A model generated the notes under the pieces. It did no database searches, was not told the DNA's origin, and was given only the letters and a program-made list of their open reading frames with translations. Shown here piece after piece: positions 35,218-44,428 of a stretch of 55,277 nt of DNA. Location: contig JAHEJM010000001.1 in assembly GCA_024638815.1 (NCBI GenBank), positions 1 through 55,277 on the forward strand, in the 5' to 3' direction. Each line of letters starts with the position of its first letter. Positions within the stretch are counted from its first letter, which is position 1. This DNA is from Acidimicrobiales bacterium (GTDB taxonomy: Bacteria > Actinomycetota > Acidimicrobiia > Acidimicrobiales > SZUA-35). A program made the translations under genes and the position numbers.

Positions 35218-35899
35218 CGCCTGGCTGATGGCGGTCAAGGACCTCCGCATCGAGTTCGCTACACGGGTGGTGACGGGTCAGATCCTGCCCTTTGGTGCGC
35301 TGGTCCTGATCCTGTTCGGGTTCTCCATCAGCCCCGATCTGACCGTGGTCGGCACCGATCGGCGATCCATGCTGGCCCAGGCCGCCCCCGGGTTGTTCTG
35401 GGTCACGGTTCTGTTGGCCGCCCTGCTGGCCCTGGGTCGGGCCTTCGCCGTCGAGTCGGCCGACGGCAACCTGGATGCGTTGAAGATGGCGGGTCTGGAT
35501 CCGGCCGGGATCTTCCTGGGCAAGGTGGCAGCGGTTGCGGTGCAGTTGCTGCTGCTCGAGGTGGTCCTGGGCCTGGGCGCATTCCTGCTGTACGCCACGC
35601 CGTTGCACGACCCGGTGATGTTGTTGACCACTGTGATTCTGGCCACAGCCGGAATCACCGCGGCCGGTACGCTGTATGCCGCACTAGCATCAGGATTACG
35701 AGTCCGCGACACGCTGGTGCCGTTGCTCGTGCTGCCGGTGTTGGCCCCGGTACTGTTGGCGGCCGGCCTGGCCACCCAAGCTGCCGTGTTCGGTTCGGCC
35801 GACAACGGCTGGTTATGGACCGCTCTGCTTGGCGTTTTCGCTCTGATTTATCTGGCAGTTGGAATGCTGGCCTTCGGTCTGATCATGGAGGAGTCCTGA
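35207..35899 (+). CDS. ccmB: Heme exporter membrane subunit CcmB
   Basis: A 230-residue protein with six membrane helices, the standard length. Typical segments: KDLRIEFATRVVTGQILPFGALVLILFGF, WVTVLLAALLALGRAFAVES, NLDALKMAGLDPAGIFLGK, and LVLPVLAPVLLAAG. Forms the CcmAB transporter part of the heme-handling complex. Start ATG 35207 has AGGAGG eight bases upstream and its stop overlaps the ccmC start. Confidence 0.88.
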   Translation: MLRDAWLMAVKDLRIEFATRVVTGQILPFGALVLILFGFSISPDLTVVGTDRRSMLAQAAPGLFWVTVLLAALLALGRAFAVESADGNLDALKMAGLDPAGIFLGKVAAVAVQLLLLEVVLGLGAFLLYATPLHDPVMLLTTVILATAGITAAGTLYAALASGLRVRDTLVPLLVLPVLAPVLLAAGLATQAAVFGSADNGWLWTALLGVFALIYLAVGMLAFGLIMEES

Positions 35900-36606
35900 T
35901 GACAGCGACGAGTTCGAAGGTGACCAGGGTCATCGGGTACTCGGCGCTGGCCTTCACCGCCCTCGCCCTGCTGTTCGGTCTCGTGATCTCCGGCCCGGAA
36001 GTGAACATGCGCGACTCGGTCCGCCTCCTTTATGTCCACGTGCCCAGCATCCTCACCGCCTATCTGTGCTTCGGTATCACCCTGGTCGGCTCGGTCATCT
36101 ACCTCCGCAACCGCAGTACCTTCTGGGATCTTGTCGCCGGCTCGGCCGCCGAGGTCGGCACCCTGTACCTCGCCTTCGCCCTGATCACCGGGGCAGTGTG
36201 GGGCAAGCCCACCTGGGGCACCTACTGGGAGTGGGATCCTCGCCTGACCTCCACTGCGGTCATGTTCATCATGTACCTCGGCTATCTCGCACTGCGGCGC
36301 ATGGAGCTCCCTCACGAGGTCCGTTCACGACGGGCGGCGGTTCTGGGTGTCGTCAATATCATCAATGTCATCGTGGTTCACTACTCGGTGCAATGGTGGC
36401 GCGGTCTGCATCAGGGCCGAACGTTCGGCCTCGACCCCCAGATCCGGGACATGCAGTACTTCTCGTGGTTCCTGGGCACGGTGGCCCTGGGGCTGATCGC
36501 CGCCTGGCTCATCATCCACCGGTTCCGGGTGGGGTGGCTGGAACGCCAGCTGGACGAGATCCACCTGGAAGAGGCGCTGGTCGAACGCCGGGGCGAGGGA
36601 GTCTAA
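35899..36606 (+). CDS. ccmC: Heme-handling protein CcmC
   Basis: A 235-residue six-helix membrane protein of the heme-handling superfamily. The WWD-type motif reads WGKPTWGTYWEWDPRLTS, flanked by conserved His in RLLYVHVPS and VVHYSVQWW that act as heme ligands. It loads heme onto CcmE at the outer face of the membrane. TGATG overlap with ccmB. The C-terminus is extended by a charged helix. Confidence 0.9.
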   Translation: MTATSSKVTRVIGYSALAFTALALLFGLVISGPEVNMRDSVRLLYVHVPSILTAYLCFGITLVGSVIYLRNRSTFWDLVAGSAAEVGTLYLAFALITGAVWGKPTWGTYWEWDPRLTSTAVMFIMYLGYLALRRMELPHEVRSRRAAVLGVVNIINVIVVHYSVQWWRGLHQGRTFGLDPQIRDMQYFSWFLGTVALGLIAAWLIIHRFRVGWLERQLDEIHLEEALVERRGEGV

Positions 36607-36608
36607 CC

Positions 36609-36743
36609 GTGTACTGGAACTTCGTGGCCGTCGGCTATGTCGCCGTGTACGGGGGCGTGGTGGCCTACGCCCTGTGGTTGTTGGCCCGAGGTCGACGGCT
36701 GAGCAGCCAGGTGCCGGAGGAGAGGCGCAGGTTCCTTGACTGA
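36609..36743 (+). CDS. ccmD: CcmD-like small membrane protein
   Basis: A 44-residue protein with one membrane helix (NFVAVGYVAVYGGVVAYALWL) and a basic, Arg-rich C-terminal tail, lying between ccmC and ccmE where CcmD always sits. CcmD stabilises the CcmC-CcmE complex and helps release holo-CcmE. Start GTG 36609, two bases after the ccmC stop; it overlaps ccmE by eight bases. Confidence 0.75.
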   Translation: MYWNFVAVGYVAVYGGVVAYALWLLARGRRLSSQVPEERRRFLD

Positions 36744-37293
36744 TCTCGACCTCACCCCCCAGGACCCCCGGCATCCAGCCGCCTCCGGGCTGCGGTCGTG
36801 GCGGAACTGGCTGATCGTGTTCCTGCTGCTGGCCGTGGCCGGGGTTGTCCTGTATCAGGCCCTGACCAGCGCCAGGGTCTACTTCCTCAACGTGGACGAG
36901 GCGGTGGAACGCCGCGGTGAGTTGGGTGACGACACGTTCAACCTGCAGGGCACGGTGACCGCCGAACCGAGGACCGAGGCCGACGGCACCATGATCTTCA
37001 CCGTCAGCTTCGGCGGGGTCGACGCCACCGTGCGCCACATCGGTGACGAGCCCAGTGGTCTGTTCCGCCAGGGCGAGCGGGTGGTGGCCAAGGGGCGCTG
37101 GTCCGATGCCGCATCGGCCGAAGGCGACACTCCGTTCGTCTCCGACCAGGTGCTGGTCAAGCACTCCGAGGAGTATGTGGAGGACAACCCCGACCGGGTC
37201 GACTACGAACTCGACGGCAACGAGATCGAGATCGGGGCAGGGATCCCGGATACTGTGGGTGCGGCCGCCTCGACACCGAGCCTGGTGACATGA
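36736..37293 (+). CDS. ccmE: Heme chaperone CcmE
   Basis: A 185-residue membrane-anchored OB-fold protein. One N-terminal helix (WLIVFLLLAVAGVVLY), then the beta barrel (FNLQGTVTAEPRTEADG, IGDEPSGLFRQGERVVAKG). The heme-attachment motif is VKHSEEY: His143 (covalent heme) and Tyr147 (axial ligand), i.e. the H-type CcmE of proteobacteria and not the Cys-type of archaea and Deinococcus. Start TTG 36736 overlaps ccmD. Confidence 0.88.
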   Translation: MTDLDLTPQDPRHPAASGLRSWRNWLIVFLLLAVAGVVLYQALTSARVYFLNVDEAVERRGELGDDTFNLQGTVTAEPRTEADGTMIFTVSFGGVDATVRHIGDEPSGLFRQGERVVAKGRWSDAASAEGDTPFVSDQVLVKHSEEYVEDNPDRVDYELDGNEIEIGAGIPDTVGAAASTPSLVT

Positions 37294-39389
37294 ACTCGGC
37301 CCTCGGCTTCGGGTTCATTGCCCTGGGCCTGGCCGCCTCGGTGCTGGGAACCGCCGGCGGGGTCTATGCCCTGGCTTCGGGACGGCGCTCACTGCTTGCC
37401 ACCGTGTATCGCTGGACGTGGCTGGTCGTGGTGGCCTCGGTCGGCGCCTTCGTGATCATGGAGATCGCGCTGTTCCAGAGGGACTACTCGGTGTCGTATG
37501 TGTCCCAGGTCGGCAGCTCGTCCACCCCGCCCCTGTTCAACTTCGCTGCGGCGTGGTCGTCGCTCGAGGGCTCGCTGTTGCTGTGGGTACTGATCCTGGC
37601 CGGCTATCTGGCCGCTGTCGTGGTCAAGTTCCGGCAACGTCTCACCGATCCGCTGTTGGGCTGGGCCGTGGTCGTCATGTTGGGGGTCAGCGCCTTCTTC
37701 TTCGCCCTTCTGGTGGGACCGGCCAACCCGTTTGTGGCGGTCGAGGTCCCGGCCGGCTTCGAGGGGCCGGGCCCCAACCCGCTGTTGCAGAATCACTTGC
37801 TCATGGCCATTCACCCTCCCCTCCTCTACCTGGGTTATGTGGGGTTCACCGTTCCCTTTGCCTTTGCCATCGCCGCCCTCATCACCGGTCGGGTGGGGGA
37901 GGGCTGGCTGGTGGAAACCCGGCGTTGGACGGTGGCGGCCTGGGGGTTTCTGACCCTGGGCATCGTGTTCGGCGCCTGGTGGAGCTACGAAGTACTGGGC
38001 TGGGGCGGTTACTGGGCCTGGGATCCGGTGGAGAACGCCTCCCTGCTGCCATGGCTCACCGGCACCGCCTACATCCACTCGGTCATGGTCCAGGAACGTC
38101 GGGGCATGCTCCGGGTGTGGAACCTGTCGCTGCTGTGCGCCACGTTTTCACTCACCATCCTCGGCACCTTCCTCACCCGCTCGGGCACGGTGGAGTCGGT
38201 CCACGCCTTCACCGCCGGTGCCGTCGGCCCTGCCCTGCTCGGCTTCTTCGCCGTGGTCTCGGGCCTGAGCGTCGGTCTCATCGGCTGGCGGGGTGATCGG
38301 CTGCGGTCGCCGGGCGCCATCGACGCCCCGGTGTCTCGGGAGGGCTCGTTCATGGCCAACAACGTGGCCTTCGGCGCCCTGGCCTTTGTCGTCCTACTGG
38401 GCACGGTCTTCCCCCTCCTGGCCGAGGCGTGGGACGGCACCCGCCTGACCATCGGCCGCCCCTATTTCGACTCCATGGCCCGCCCCATCGCCATGGTGGT
38501 GCTGTTCCTGATGTCCACCGCCCCGGTCCTGCCCTGGCGCAAGGCGTCGACCGAGGTACTATCCGTCCGGCTCTTCTGGCCGGCGGTTGTGGCCGTGATG
38601 TCCATGGCCGTGTCACTCGTGCTGGGAGCCAGAGGCCTCTACCCGGTGTTGACCTATGGGCTCGGCGGGTTCGCCGCCGGGGCCGCCGCTCGCCAGGTCG
38701 TGCTGGCCACCCGCCGGCAGGGGTGGCGGGGCTTCGTCGGTCGAACCAACGGGGGCATGATCGTGCACCTCGGCGTGGTGTTGCTGGCCGTCGGCCTGGC
38801 CTCGGCCGAGTCCTACCGAAGCGAACGTACCGTCCGCCTCGAGGTGGGGGAGACGGCCACGGTCGAGGGCCACGAGTTCCGCTACCTGGAGCCGGGAGCC
38901 GACATCAACGATCGTCGCCTTCGGGTCTTCGCCGCCATCGAGATCGATGGTGAGGATGTACATCATCCGTCCACCATCAACTTCCGTCAGATGGGGCAGA
39001 TCGTGGCTACCCCGTCGGTCCGCACCGGCTTCACCGAGGACATCTACCTGGTGCTGGCCGAGAACCCCGATCCCGACAACGACGCCATTCAACTGCGGGT
39101 CATCATCCGGCCCATGGTGGCCTGGATCTGGGCCGGTGGTTTGCTGATGGCGTTGGGTACGCTGCTGGCCCTGTTCCCCGGTCAGCGCCGTCGGGGAACC
39201 GAGCCCAGCTCGGCTCCGGTCAAGGTCGCCCCCGTTCCCGACGGGCCGCCGCCGGCCGATGCCGACACCGGGCCCCGGTCGAGGGAGGCAACCGGCGACC
39301 CCGAGGCCGGCACATCGGGTGATGATGCGCCCGACGGCGCGGCCAACCGGGTCGGTGTCGACGGCCGGCGGGAGGATGTCCGTGCCTGA
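37290..39389 (+). CDS. ccmF: Cytochrome c heme lyase subunit CcmF
   Basis: A 699-residue membrane protein with about 14-15 helices. The WWD motif is WWSYEVLGWGGYWAWDPVENASLLPW (about residues 233-258), with conserved His in MAIHPPLLYLGYVGF and TAYIHSV. A soluble loop near residue 510-600 (VEGHEFRYLEPG) precedes the last helix. It transfers heme from CcmE to apocytochrome CXXCH motifs. After the last helix (about 630) there is a tail of about 65 residues rich in Pro, Ala, Asp and Gly. Start ATG overlaps the ccmE stop. Confidence 0.92.
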   Translation: MNSALGFGFIALGLAASVLGTAGGVYALASGRRSLLATVYRWTWLVVVASVGAFVIMEIALFQRDYSVSYVSQVGSSSTPPLFNFAAAWSSLEGSLLLWVLILAGYLAAVVVKFRQRLTDPLLGWAVVVMLGVSAFFFALLVGPANPFVAVEVPAGFEGPGPNPLLQNHLLMAIHPPLLYLGYVGFTVPFAFAIAALITGRVGEGWLVETRRWTVAAWGFLTLGIVFGAWWSYEVLGWGGYWAWDPVENASLLPWLTGTAYIHSVMVQERRGMLRVWNLSLLCATFSLTILGTFLTRSGTVESVHAFTAGAVGPALLGFFAVVSGLSVGLIGWRGDRLRSPGAIDAPVSREGSFMANNVAFGALAFVVLLGTVFPLLAEAWDGTRLTIGRPYFDSMARPIAMVVLFLMSTAPVLPWRKASTEVLSVRLFWPAVVAVMSMAVSLVLGARGLYPVLTYGLGGFAAGAAARQVVLATRRQGWRGFVGRTNGGMIVHLGVVLLAVGLASAESYRSERTVRLEVGETATVEGHEFRYLEPGADINDRRLRVFAAIEIDGEDVHHPSTINFRQMGQIVATPSVRTGFTEDIYLVLAENPDPDNDAIQLRVIIRPMVAWIWAGGLLMALGTLLALFPGQRRRGTEPSSAPVKVAPVPDGPPPADADTGPRSREATGDPEAGTSGDDAPDGAANRVGVDGRREDVRA

Positions 39390-40068
39390 GCAGCTGGTGA
39401 CCGACCCTCCGGCCATCGATCCCATCGACGAGACGACCGGTCGGCCCAGGCGTACCGCCCGCTACGCCGCCTCGGTCGTCGGGGTGGTGCTGGTGGCGTT
39501 GATCGCCCTGTTCGCGCTCAGCGACCCGTCCGATGACGATGCCTCGTCTCCCCTGGTCGGAACCCGGGTGCCGGCCCTGAGCGGGGTGACCATGGATGTG
39601 AACGGTCAAGGTATCGACAGCTTCGATATCGACGACTGGCGGGGATCGTGGGTGGTGGTCAACTTCTTCGCCACCTGGTGCCCGCCGTGTGTGGCCGAGC
39701 ACGATGATCTGGTGACGGTCAGCGAATGGGGAACCGGCGACGGTCCGGGTCGGGCCGCCGTCGGGGCCGAGACCAGAGTGGTGTCGGTGGTGTTCAACGA
39801 CACCGAGGAACAGGTCGGCGCCTTCTTCGCCCAACGGGGCGGGGACTGGCCGGTGGTCAACAACGCCCAGGCCGCCATCGATTTTCGGGTGTCCCAGGTT
39901 CCGGAGTCCTTTGTCATCGCCCCCGACGGCACCGTGGTGTCCCATCTTCGGGGCGAGATCACGGCCGACGAGCTGATCGGTATCATCACCCAGGCCTCGG
40001 GGGCCGGTGCGGCCGACGGGACCGAGTCCGGTGGCGAGCAGGGCAGCGAGGAAAACGGTGACGGCTGA
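39382..40068 (+). CDS. ccmG: Thioredoxin-like thiol reductase CcmG/DsbE
   Basis: A 228-residue membrane-tethered thioredoxin. One helix (ARYAASVVGVVLVALIALFAL), then a TlpA/DsbE domain with the redox site FFATWCPPC (Cys100, Cys103) and cis-Pro motif VSQVPESFVIAPDG. It reduces the apocytochrome or CcmH disulfide outside the membrane so heme can attach. Start GTG 39382 is preferred over ATG 39376 because GGAGG (39371-39375) is directly against the latter. It overlaps ccmF by eight bases. The C-terminus has a Gly/Glu/Ser-rich tail. Confidence 0.88.
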   Translation: MPEQLVTDPPAIDPIDETTGRPRRTARYAASVVGVVLVALIALFALSDPSDDDASSPLVGTRVPALSGVTMDVNGQGIDSFDIDDWRGSWVVVNFFATWCPPCVAEHDDLVTVSEWGTGDGPGRAAVGAETRVVSVVFNDTEEQVGAFFAQRGGDWPVVNNAQAAIDFRVSQVPESFVIAPDGTVVSHLRGEITADELIGIITQASGAGAADGTESGGEQGSEENGDG

Positions 40069-40663
40069 GGTTCACCCCGATCCGGACGCGGCGTCGCCCT
40101 CGGACTCATCGTGGTCGATGTGGTCGAAATCCCAGCGGGCCGCCGGGCGACGGGTGGCCTGGATCGGCTTGGCGGTGGCAGCCGCCGCCCTGTTGGCCGT
40201 CGCCGTCGTCGATCGCGGCGGGGCCGAAACCGAGGTCGAGCGGGTGCAACGCCTGCAGCAGACCTTCGCCTGCCCCGAGTGCAGTGGTGAGTCGGTCAGC
40301 GACTCCAATGCTGCGGTGTCGGCCACCATTCGTCAGTACATCAATCAACGGGTGGCCGAAGGAGCCACCGATCAGGAGTTGCGGGACGAGCTGGTCCGGG
40401 CCTACGGGGTCGAGGTGCTGCTCAACCCGCCGGCCGAGGGGTTCGCCGCCCTGGTCTGGGTCCTGCCGGTGCTGGTGGCCAGCTTCGGGTCGATGGGTGC
40501 CGCAATCGCTCTGACCCGGCGCCGGCCGGCCGCCCGGGCTCCCACCGATGACGATCGTTCCTGGGTGGCCAAAGCCCGTGCCAGGGTGCAGACCGGGGAC
40601 AGTACCCGGGATCGGGCGACGGTGGCCGATGCCGGCACCGATGATGGCGAGTTGTCGTCGTGA
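40058..40663 (+). CDS. ccmH: Cytochrome c maturation protein CcmH
   Basis: A 201-residue protein with one helix before and one after a three-helix CcmH domain. The redox motif is FACPECSGESVSDSNA (Cys72, Cys75), matching the family LRCxxCQxxSIxDSNA. Then TIRQYINQRVAEGATDQEL and YGVEVLLNPP, typical. It binds apocytochrome c and exchanges disulfides with CcmG. Start GTG 40058 overlaps ccmG by 11 bases and has GAGGA upstream. Confidence 0.88.
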   Translation: MTAEVHPDPDAASPSDSSWSMWSKSQRAAGRRVAWIGLAVAAAALLAVAVVDRGGAETEVERVQRLQQTFACPECSGESVSDSNAAVSATIRQYINQRVAEGATDQELRDELVRAYGVEVLLNPPAEGFAALVWVLPVLVASFGSMGAAIALTRRRPAARAPTDDDRSWVAKARARVQTGDSTRDRATVADAGTDDGELSS

Positions 40664-41403
40664 CCACCTACGACCCGGACACCGTGGTCTATCTGGAGGA
40701 TCAGCTGCAACAGCTGCTGGCCTCGCTCGACGATCTCGATTCCGAGTACGAGGCCGGTGATCTCGAGCCCGCCGACTACGAAAGCCTCAAGGCCGATTAC
40801 ACGGTGCGGGTGGCCGACACCATGCGTCACCTGGAGGAGCAGAAGGTGGCGATCGACGAGGGTCGTCGCTACACGCCGCGGTACGTACTCGCCATCGGCG
40901 CCGCCGTGCTCGTCTTCGCCGTCGGAGCCGGGTTCTTGCTGGCTCGGGCCGCCGGGGAGCGCGGCGTCAACGACGCGCTGACCGGGGCCATCGACGAGTC
41001 GTCCCGTCAACGCACGGCCGAGTGCCAGGAGCTGGGCACGGTTCAGGGTCAGCTGCTGGAGGCCCTGGAGTGTTTCGACGGAGTTTTGGAGCAGGACCCG
41101 GAGAATGTGGAGGCACTGACCTATCGGGCCTGGTTCCTGGTTCTGGCCGCATCGTCCAATCCCGACATCGACCCGGACCAGAGCCAGGAGCTGACGGCGT
41201 CGGCCGAGGTCTACCTGGATCGGGCCGTCGAGGTCGATCCGACGTATCCCGACGCCCGGGTGTTTCGGGCCGTGGTCTACGATCGCAGCGGTGACGGCGA
41301 CGCCGTCTGCGCCGAGCTGGACGAGTTGGCGGGTTTGAACCCACCGCCGTTCTTCGCTCAGCAAACCGAGGCCATGGCCCAACGAAACGACTGCGTCGGC
41401 TGA
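40660..41403 (+). CDS. CcmI-like TPR protein
   Basis: A 247-residue protein. The N-terminal region is a coiled coil with the zinc-ribbon-less YLEDQLQQLLASLDDLDSEYEAGDL and DYESLKADYTVR motif seen in CcmI/CycH, then one helix (RYVLAIGAAVLVFAVGAGFLLA) and a C-terminal TPR-like domain (LEALECFDGVLEQDPENVEALTY, VYLDRAVEVDPTYPDARVF). CcmI presents the apocytochrome C-terminus to the CcmFH lyase. GTGA overlap with ccmH; last gene of the operon. Only the position and architecture support the name; sequence similarity is weak. Confidence 0.7.
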   Translation: MTTYDPDTVVYLEDQLQQLLASLDDLDSEYEAGDLEPADYESLKADYTVRVADTMRHLEEQKVAIDEGRRYTPRYVLAIGAAVLVFAVGAGFLLARAAGERGVNDALTGAIDESSRQRTAECQELGTVQGQLLEALECFDGVLEQDPENVEALTYRAWFLVLAASSNPDIDPDQSQELTASAEVYLDRAVEVDPTYPDARVFRAVVYDRSGDGDAVCAELDELAGLNPPPFFAQQTEAMAQRNDCVG

Positions 41404-41646
41404 GCGACCTCCGGGGGAGAGGCGGCGCCGATACGCCACGATCGATTCAGGCCGATCACCGTCCATGTGGCCGTCGCTGATGCCGTACCACCACCGGGCC
41501 CGGTCGGAAATCATGGTTTTGACACCTCTTTTCGCCGTCGGGCCGTCTGCGGCAGGATATGATCGCTGTCACGGTGGGGGCGGATCTGGTTGTCCTGACG
41601 TGACGCGTCCGACCAAGGGCGACCAGGCCGAATTTGGAGAATTGAC

Positions 41647-42957
41647 GTGGGAGATCGGGAACGCCGCTCACCGAACCATACGCCCCCGGATCGACAACCG
41701 CGCCTGATGCAAGAGGTGCGGCTCAGTCGGGAGCTGCCCTACCCCAAGGCTCAAGAGCCCGGCCGGAACCAACGGGGGCCGAGACGGTACGCCCAACTGG
41801 CGGCGGTGCTGCTGGCGGTGGCGGCCCTGGTGACCTCGGTTGTCGTCCTGCTGCTGATCCTGGGCGACGATCGGGCCTCGGTCGAGGAGGCGACCACGGT
41901 CGGTGCCACCGACGACGGGTCGGGAGACCGGGCCGAGGCCGACGAGCCGGATGCCGGGGACACCGGGAACGAGTTGGCGCCGGCCGCTCCCGAGGAACGT
42001 CCGGTTGACGGTCCGTACGTGCAGGCCACACTTGTCGGGCCGGACTTCTCGCTCGACGGGGTGGTCCCGAGCGTGTCGCTCGCAGGCGGTCTACTGCAGT
42101 CGGCCGAGATTGCCTTTTCACCCTTCGTCCGGTCCACACTGACCGTCGACGAGCAGCTCGATGAGGTCGACTGGCTGGCCGCCGGTCCCCAAGCGATCGT
42201 GCTCCTGCCGATGATCACCGACGGGTCATTACTGATTTCGGACGGCCGCGTCGAGGTCTCCGGCCGGTCGCCGAGCACCGAGCGGGTTGATCGTCTGCAG
42301 GCTGCGCTGGCTCAGGTGACAGGGCTGCCGGTTGAAGTCGGTGCCATGGAGATCACCGGTCTCGCACCGCCTGACCTGCTGCTGACGGCGGCGAGCGGCC
42401 GAGTCGTGTTGAGCGGTCGGTTGCCGAGCGAGGAACTCAGGCAGGCCATGGTCGCCGGGGCGGTCGCCGCCTACGGCGAGGAAAACGTCGACGACGAGAT
42501 CTCGGTCGATGCCGGGGTCTTCACCTCGTTGTGGATGTACACCGGGGACCAGCTCCTCCGGGCGATGTCGGCGTTTCCCGAGTACGAACTCCGGGTCGAG
42601 GGAACAGCCTTCTCGGGGCTCATCAATGGTGGCGTGACATTCGAGACGGGATCCGCCGAGTTCAGCGGCAACTACGCCGAGGTCCTGGACGTGGGCGTGG
42701 CGGTGCTGACCCGGGATCAGTCGTTGCAGCTGGTGATCGAGGGGCACACCGACTCCGTGGGCCCCGACGATGTCAACCTCGATCTGAGTCAGCGGCGGGC
42801 GGAGGCCGTCCTGAACTACTTCGTGGAAAACGGAATCTCCGAGGCTCGGCTCACCGCCGTCGGCAAGGGAGAGACCGAACCGGTCGTATCGAACGACACC
42901 CCGGAGGGGCAGGCTCGTAATCGGCGAATCGTCTACCTGCTGACCAGCACCCAGTAG
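41647..42957 (+). CDS. OmpA/BON-domain membrane protein (ArfA-like)
   Basis: A 436-residue protein: one N-terminal helix (AQLAAVLLAVAALVTSVVVLLLIL), an acidic linker, a BON-like region (about 120-290, with repeated LISDGRVEVSGRSPS and RVVLSGRLPSEELRQ) and a C-terminal OmpA peptidoglycan-binding domain (LVIEGHTDSVGPDDVNLDLSQRRAEAV and GKGETEPVVSNDTPEGQARNRRI). This order matches mycobacterial ArfA (Rv0899). It probably tethers the membrane to peptidoglycan. Start GTG 41647 has GGAGA seven bases upstream; ATG 41707 is the alternative. A -10-like TATGAT lies at 41558-41563. Confidence 0.82.
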   Translation: MGDRERRSPNHTPPDRQPRLMQEVRLSRELPYPKAQEPGRNQRGPRRYAQLAAVLLAVAALVTSVVVLLLILGDDRASVEEATTVGATDDGSGDRAEADEPDAGDTGNELAPAAPEERPVDGPYVQATLVGPDFSLDGVVPSVSLAGGLLQSAEIAFSPFVRSTLTVDEQLDEVDWLAAGPQAIVLLPMITDGSLLISDGRVEVSGRSPSTERVDRLQAALAQVTGLPVEVGAMEITGLAPPDLLLTAASGRVVLSGRLPSEELRQAMVAGAVAAYGEENVDDEISVDAGVFTSLWMYTGDQLLRAMSAFPEYELRVEGTAFSGLINGGVTFETGSAEFSGNYAEVLDVGVAVLTRDQSLQLVIEGHTDSVGPDDVNLDLSQRRAEAVLNYFVENGISEARLTAVGKGETEPVVSNDTPEGQARNRRIVYLLTSTQ

Positions 42958-43068
42958 TGGGCCGGGCAGAGTCCCCGTGGTGGCGGGCTGCGACGCTCTC
43001 TTCGGAGTGCGTACCGGTGACGCGGGATGGCAGGCCGAGTTGTCCGGACGCATCCCGACAGCCTGCAG

Positions 43069-43581
43069 CTACAAGTCACCGAAACGGTTGCGAGGAGTGA
43101 AGTACCGCGCCTCGGTCCACATGCCGGCGCGATTGGCGGTGACCAACCAGATGGAGCCCCGTTCGCAACCCCGCCCCACCACCTTGACCCCGGAGCCGGC
43201 CAGCGCCTCCAGAATCTCGGGAACGAGGTTTCCATGGCTGCAGGCCACGATCCCGGGACCGCCGACAGCGGATCCGGACGGGTCACGGCGCCGACCCTGC
43301 AACTCGACGTGGATCCGGGCCAGGGCCTGGTCCCGGGACGACTCCTCCCACAGTTCGTCGCACTCCTGGATCGGTAGGCCGAGGGTTGCCGCCAGCGGTT
43401 CCACCGTCTGGACACATCGCGTGGCCGGGCTGGTCAGAATCGATGTGATCGTGCGGCGGGCCAAGACCACTGACAACAGGGCGGCCTGAGCGCGACCGAT
43501 CTCGGTCAGCGGACGGTAGCGGTCGTGGGGGTGGTCGTGCCGATCTCCGGCTTGGGCGTGCCGGATCAAATACAGCTCCAT
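43069..43581 (-). CDS. Histidine phosphatase (SixA-like)
   Basis: A 170-residue phosphoglycerate-mutase-like phosphatase. The catalytic RHG motif is MELYLIRHAQAGDR, with further residues in ILTSPATRCVQTVEPLA and the second His in GIVACSHGNLVPEIL. The small size and RHAQAG motif point to the SixA branch, which dephosphorylates phosphohistidine or small phosphorylated substrates. Start ATG 43581; the frame extends 17 codons upstream with no start signal. It is convergent with the OmpA gene and lies 35 bp downstream of an SDR gene on the same strand. Confidence 0.85.
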   Translation of the reverse strand: MELYLIRHAQAGDRHDHPHDRYRPLTEIGRAQAALLSVVLARRTITSILTSPATRCVQTVEPLAATLGLPIQECDELWEESSRDQALARIHVELQGRRRDPSGSAVGGPGIVACSHGNLVPEILEALAGSGVKVVGRGCERGSIWLVTANRAGMWTEARYFTPRNRFGDL

Positions 43582-43616
43582 GGTCGCCCTCAACGCTAGC
43601 ACTTGGAGACGGTCGG

Positions 43617-44402
43617 TCAGATTGCGGTCCAACCCCCGTCGACGGCCAGGATGTGGCCCGTCACATAGCTGGAGGCGTCGGAGCTCAGGAACAGCAACGC
43701 CCCGTCCAACTCGTGTTCGGCTCCCGGTCTACCCATCGGGGTGTTACTTGTGATGAAGGCCATGCCGCCTTCCGACTCGAACATCTCCTCGGTCATCTCC
43801 GACGCGAAGAAGCCGGGGGCGATGGCATTGACCCGGATGCCGTTGCGGGCCCACTGGGATGCCAACTCCCGGGTGAGGTTGACCAGGCCACCTTTGGACG
43901 CGGCATAGCCGGCAGCCCGCAGCCGGCCGCCGCCGACCAGGCCCATGACCGACGCAATGTTGACAATCGACCCGGTCTGCTCGTTTTCCAGCATCCACGA
44001 CGCCGCCCGACGGCTGATGTCGAACGGGGCCACCAGGTTGATCGACAGCTCGTACTCGAATCCCTCTCGGTCGTCGTCGACGGCCGAGACCACCCGGGAG
44101 ATCCCGGCGTTGTTGACCACGATGTCGAGCCGGCCGAACCGGCTCACCGCCTCGTCCACCACCCGGCCCGGACCTTCGGCCCGGCTGATGTCGCACACTA
44201 CCGGGTGTACATCGCGCCCTGTGGTCTCGTTGATCTCGTCGGCCAGGGCCTCCAGCCGATTGCCCCGGCGGCCGACAACCACCACGTCAGCCCCGGCCGA
44301 GGCCAGGATCCGGGCGAATCGGGAGCCTAGTCCCGAGCTGGCGCCGGTGATCACCGCCACCTTTTCGGTCAGATGAAATGGTGCTGGGAGATCGAGGCTC
44401 AT
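43617..44402 (-). CDS. Short-chain dehydrogenase/reductase
   Basis: A 261-residue classical SDR with all motifs: GASSGLGSRFA, NNAG, catalytic Ser in VNIASVMG, YAASKGG (Tyr/Lys), and the C-terminal YVTGHILAVDGGWTAI typical of FabG/glucose-dehydrogenase-like members. The GRRGNRLE motif after beta-2 suggests NADP. Substrate unknown. Start ATG 44402; the divergent RidA-family gene begins 26 bp away. Confidence 0.87.
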   Translation of the reverse strand: MSLDLPAPFHLTEKVAVITGASSGLGSRFARILASAGADVVVVGRRGNRLEALADEINETTGRDVHPVVCDISRAEGPGRVVDEAVSRFGRLDIVVNNAGISRVVSAVDDDREGFEYELSINLVAPFDISRRAASWMLENEQTGSIVNIASVMGLVGGGRLRAAGYAASKGGLVNLTRELASQWARNGIRVNAIAPGFFASEMTEEMFESEGGMAFITSNTPMGRPGAEHELDGALLFLSSDASSYVTGHILAVDGGWTAI

Positions 44403-44428
44403 GACGGCAATGGTGCCAGTCTTTTGGT

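Noticed and set aside
41519-41524. TTGACA as the -35 of the OmpA/BON gene
   Set aside because: The nearest good -10 (TATGAT 41558-41563) is 33 nt away, far outside functional spacing.
43023-43057. Inverted repeat CGGGATG/CATCCCG between the OmpA and phosphatase genes as a terminator
   Set aside because: A 7-bp stem with a 21-nt loop and no T-run; likely fortuitous in this base composition.
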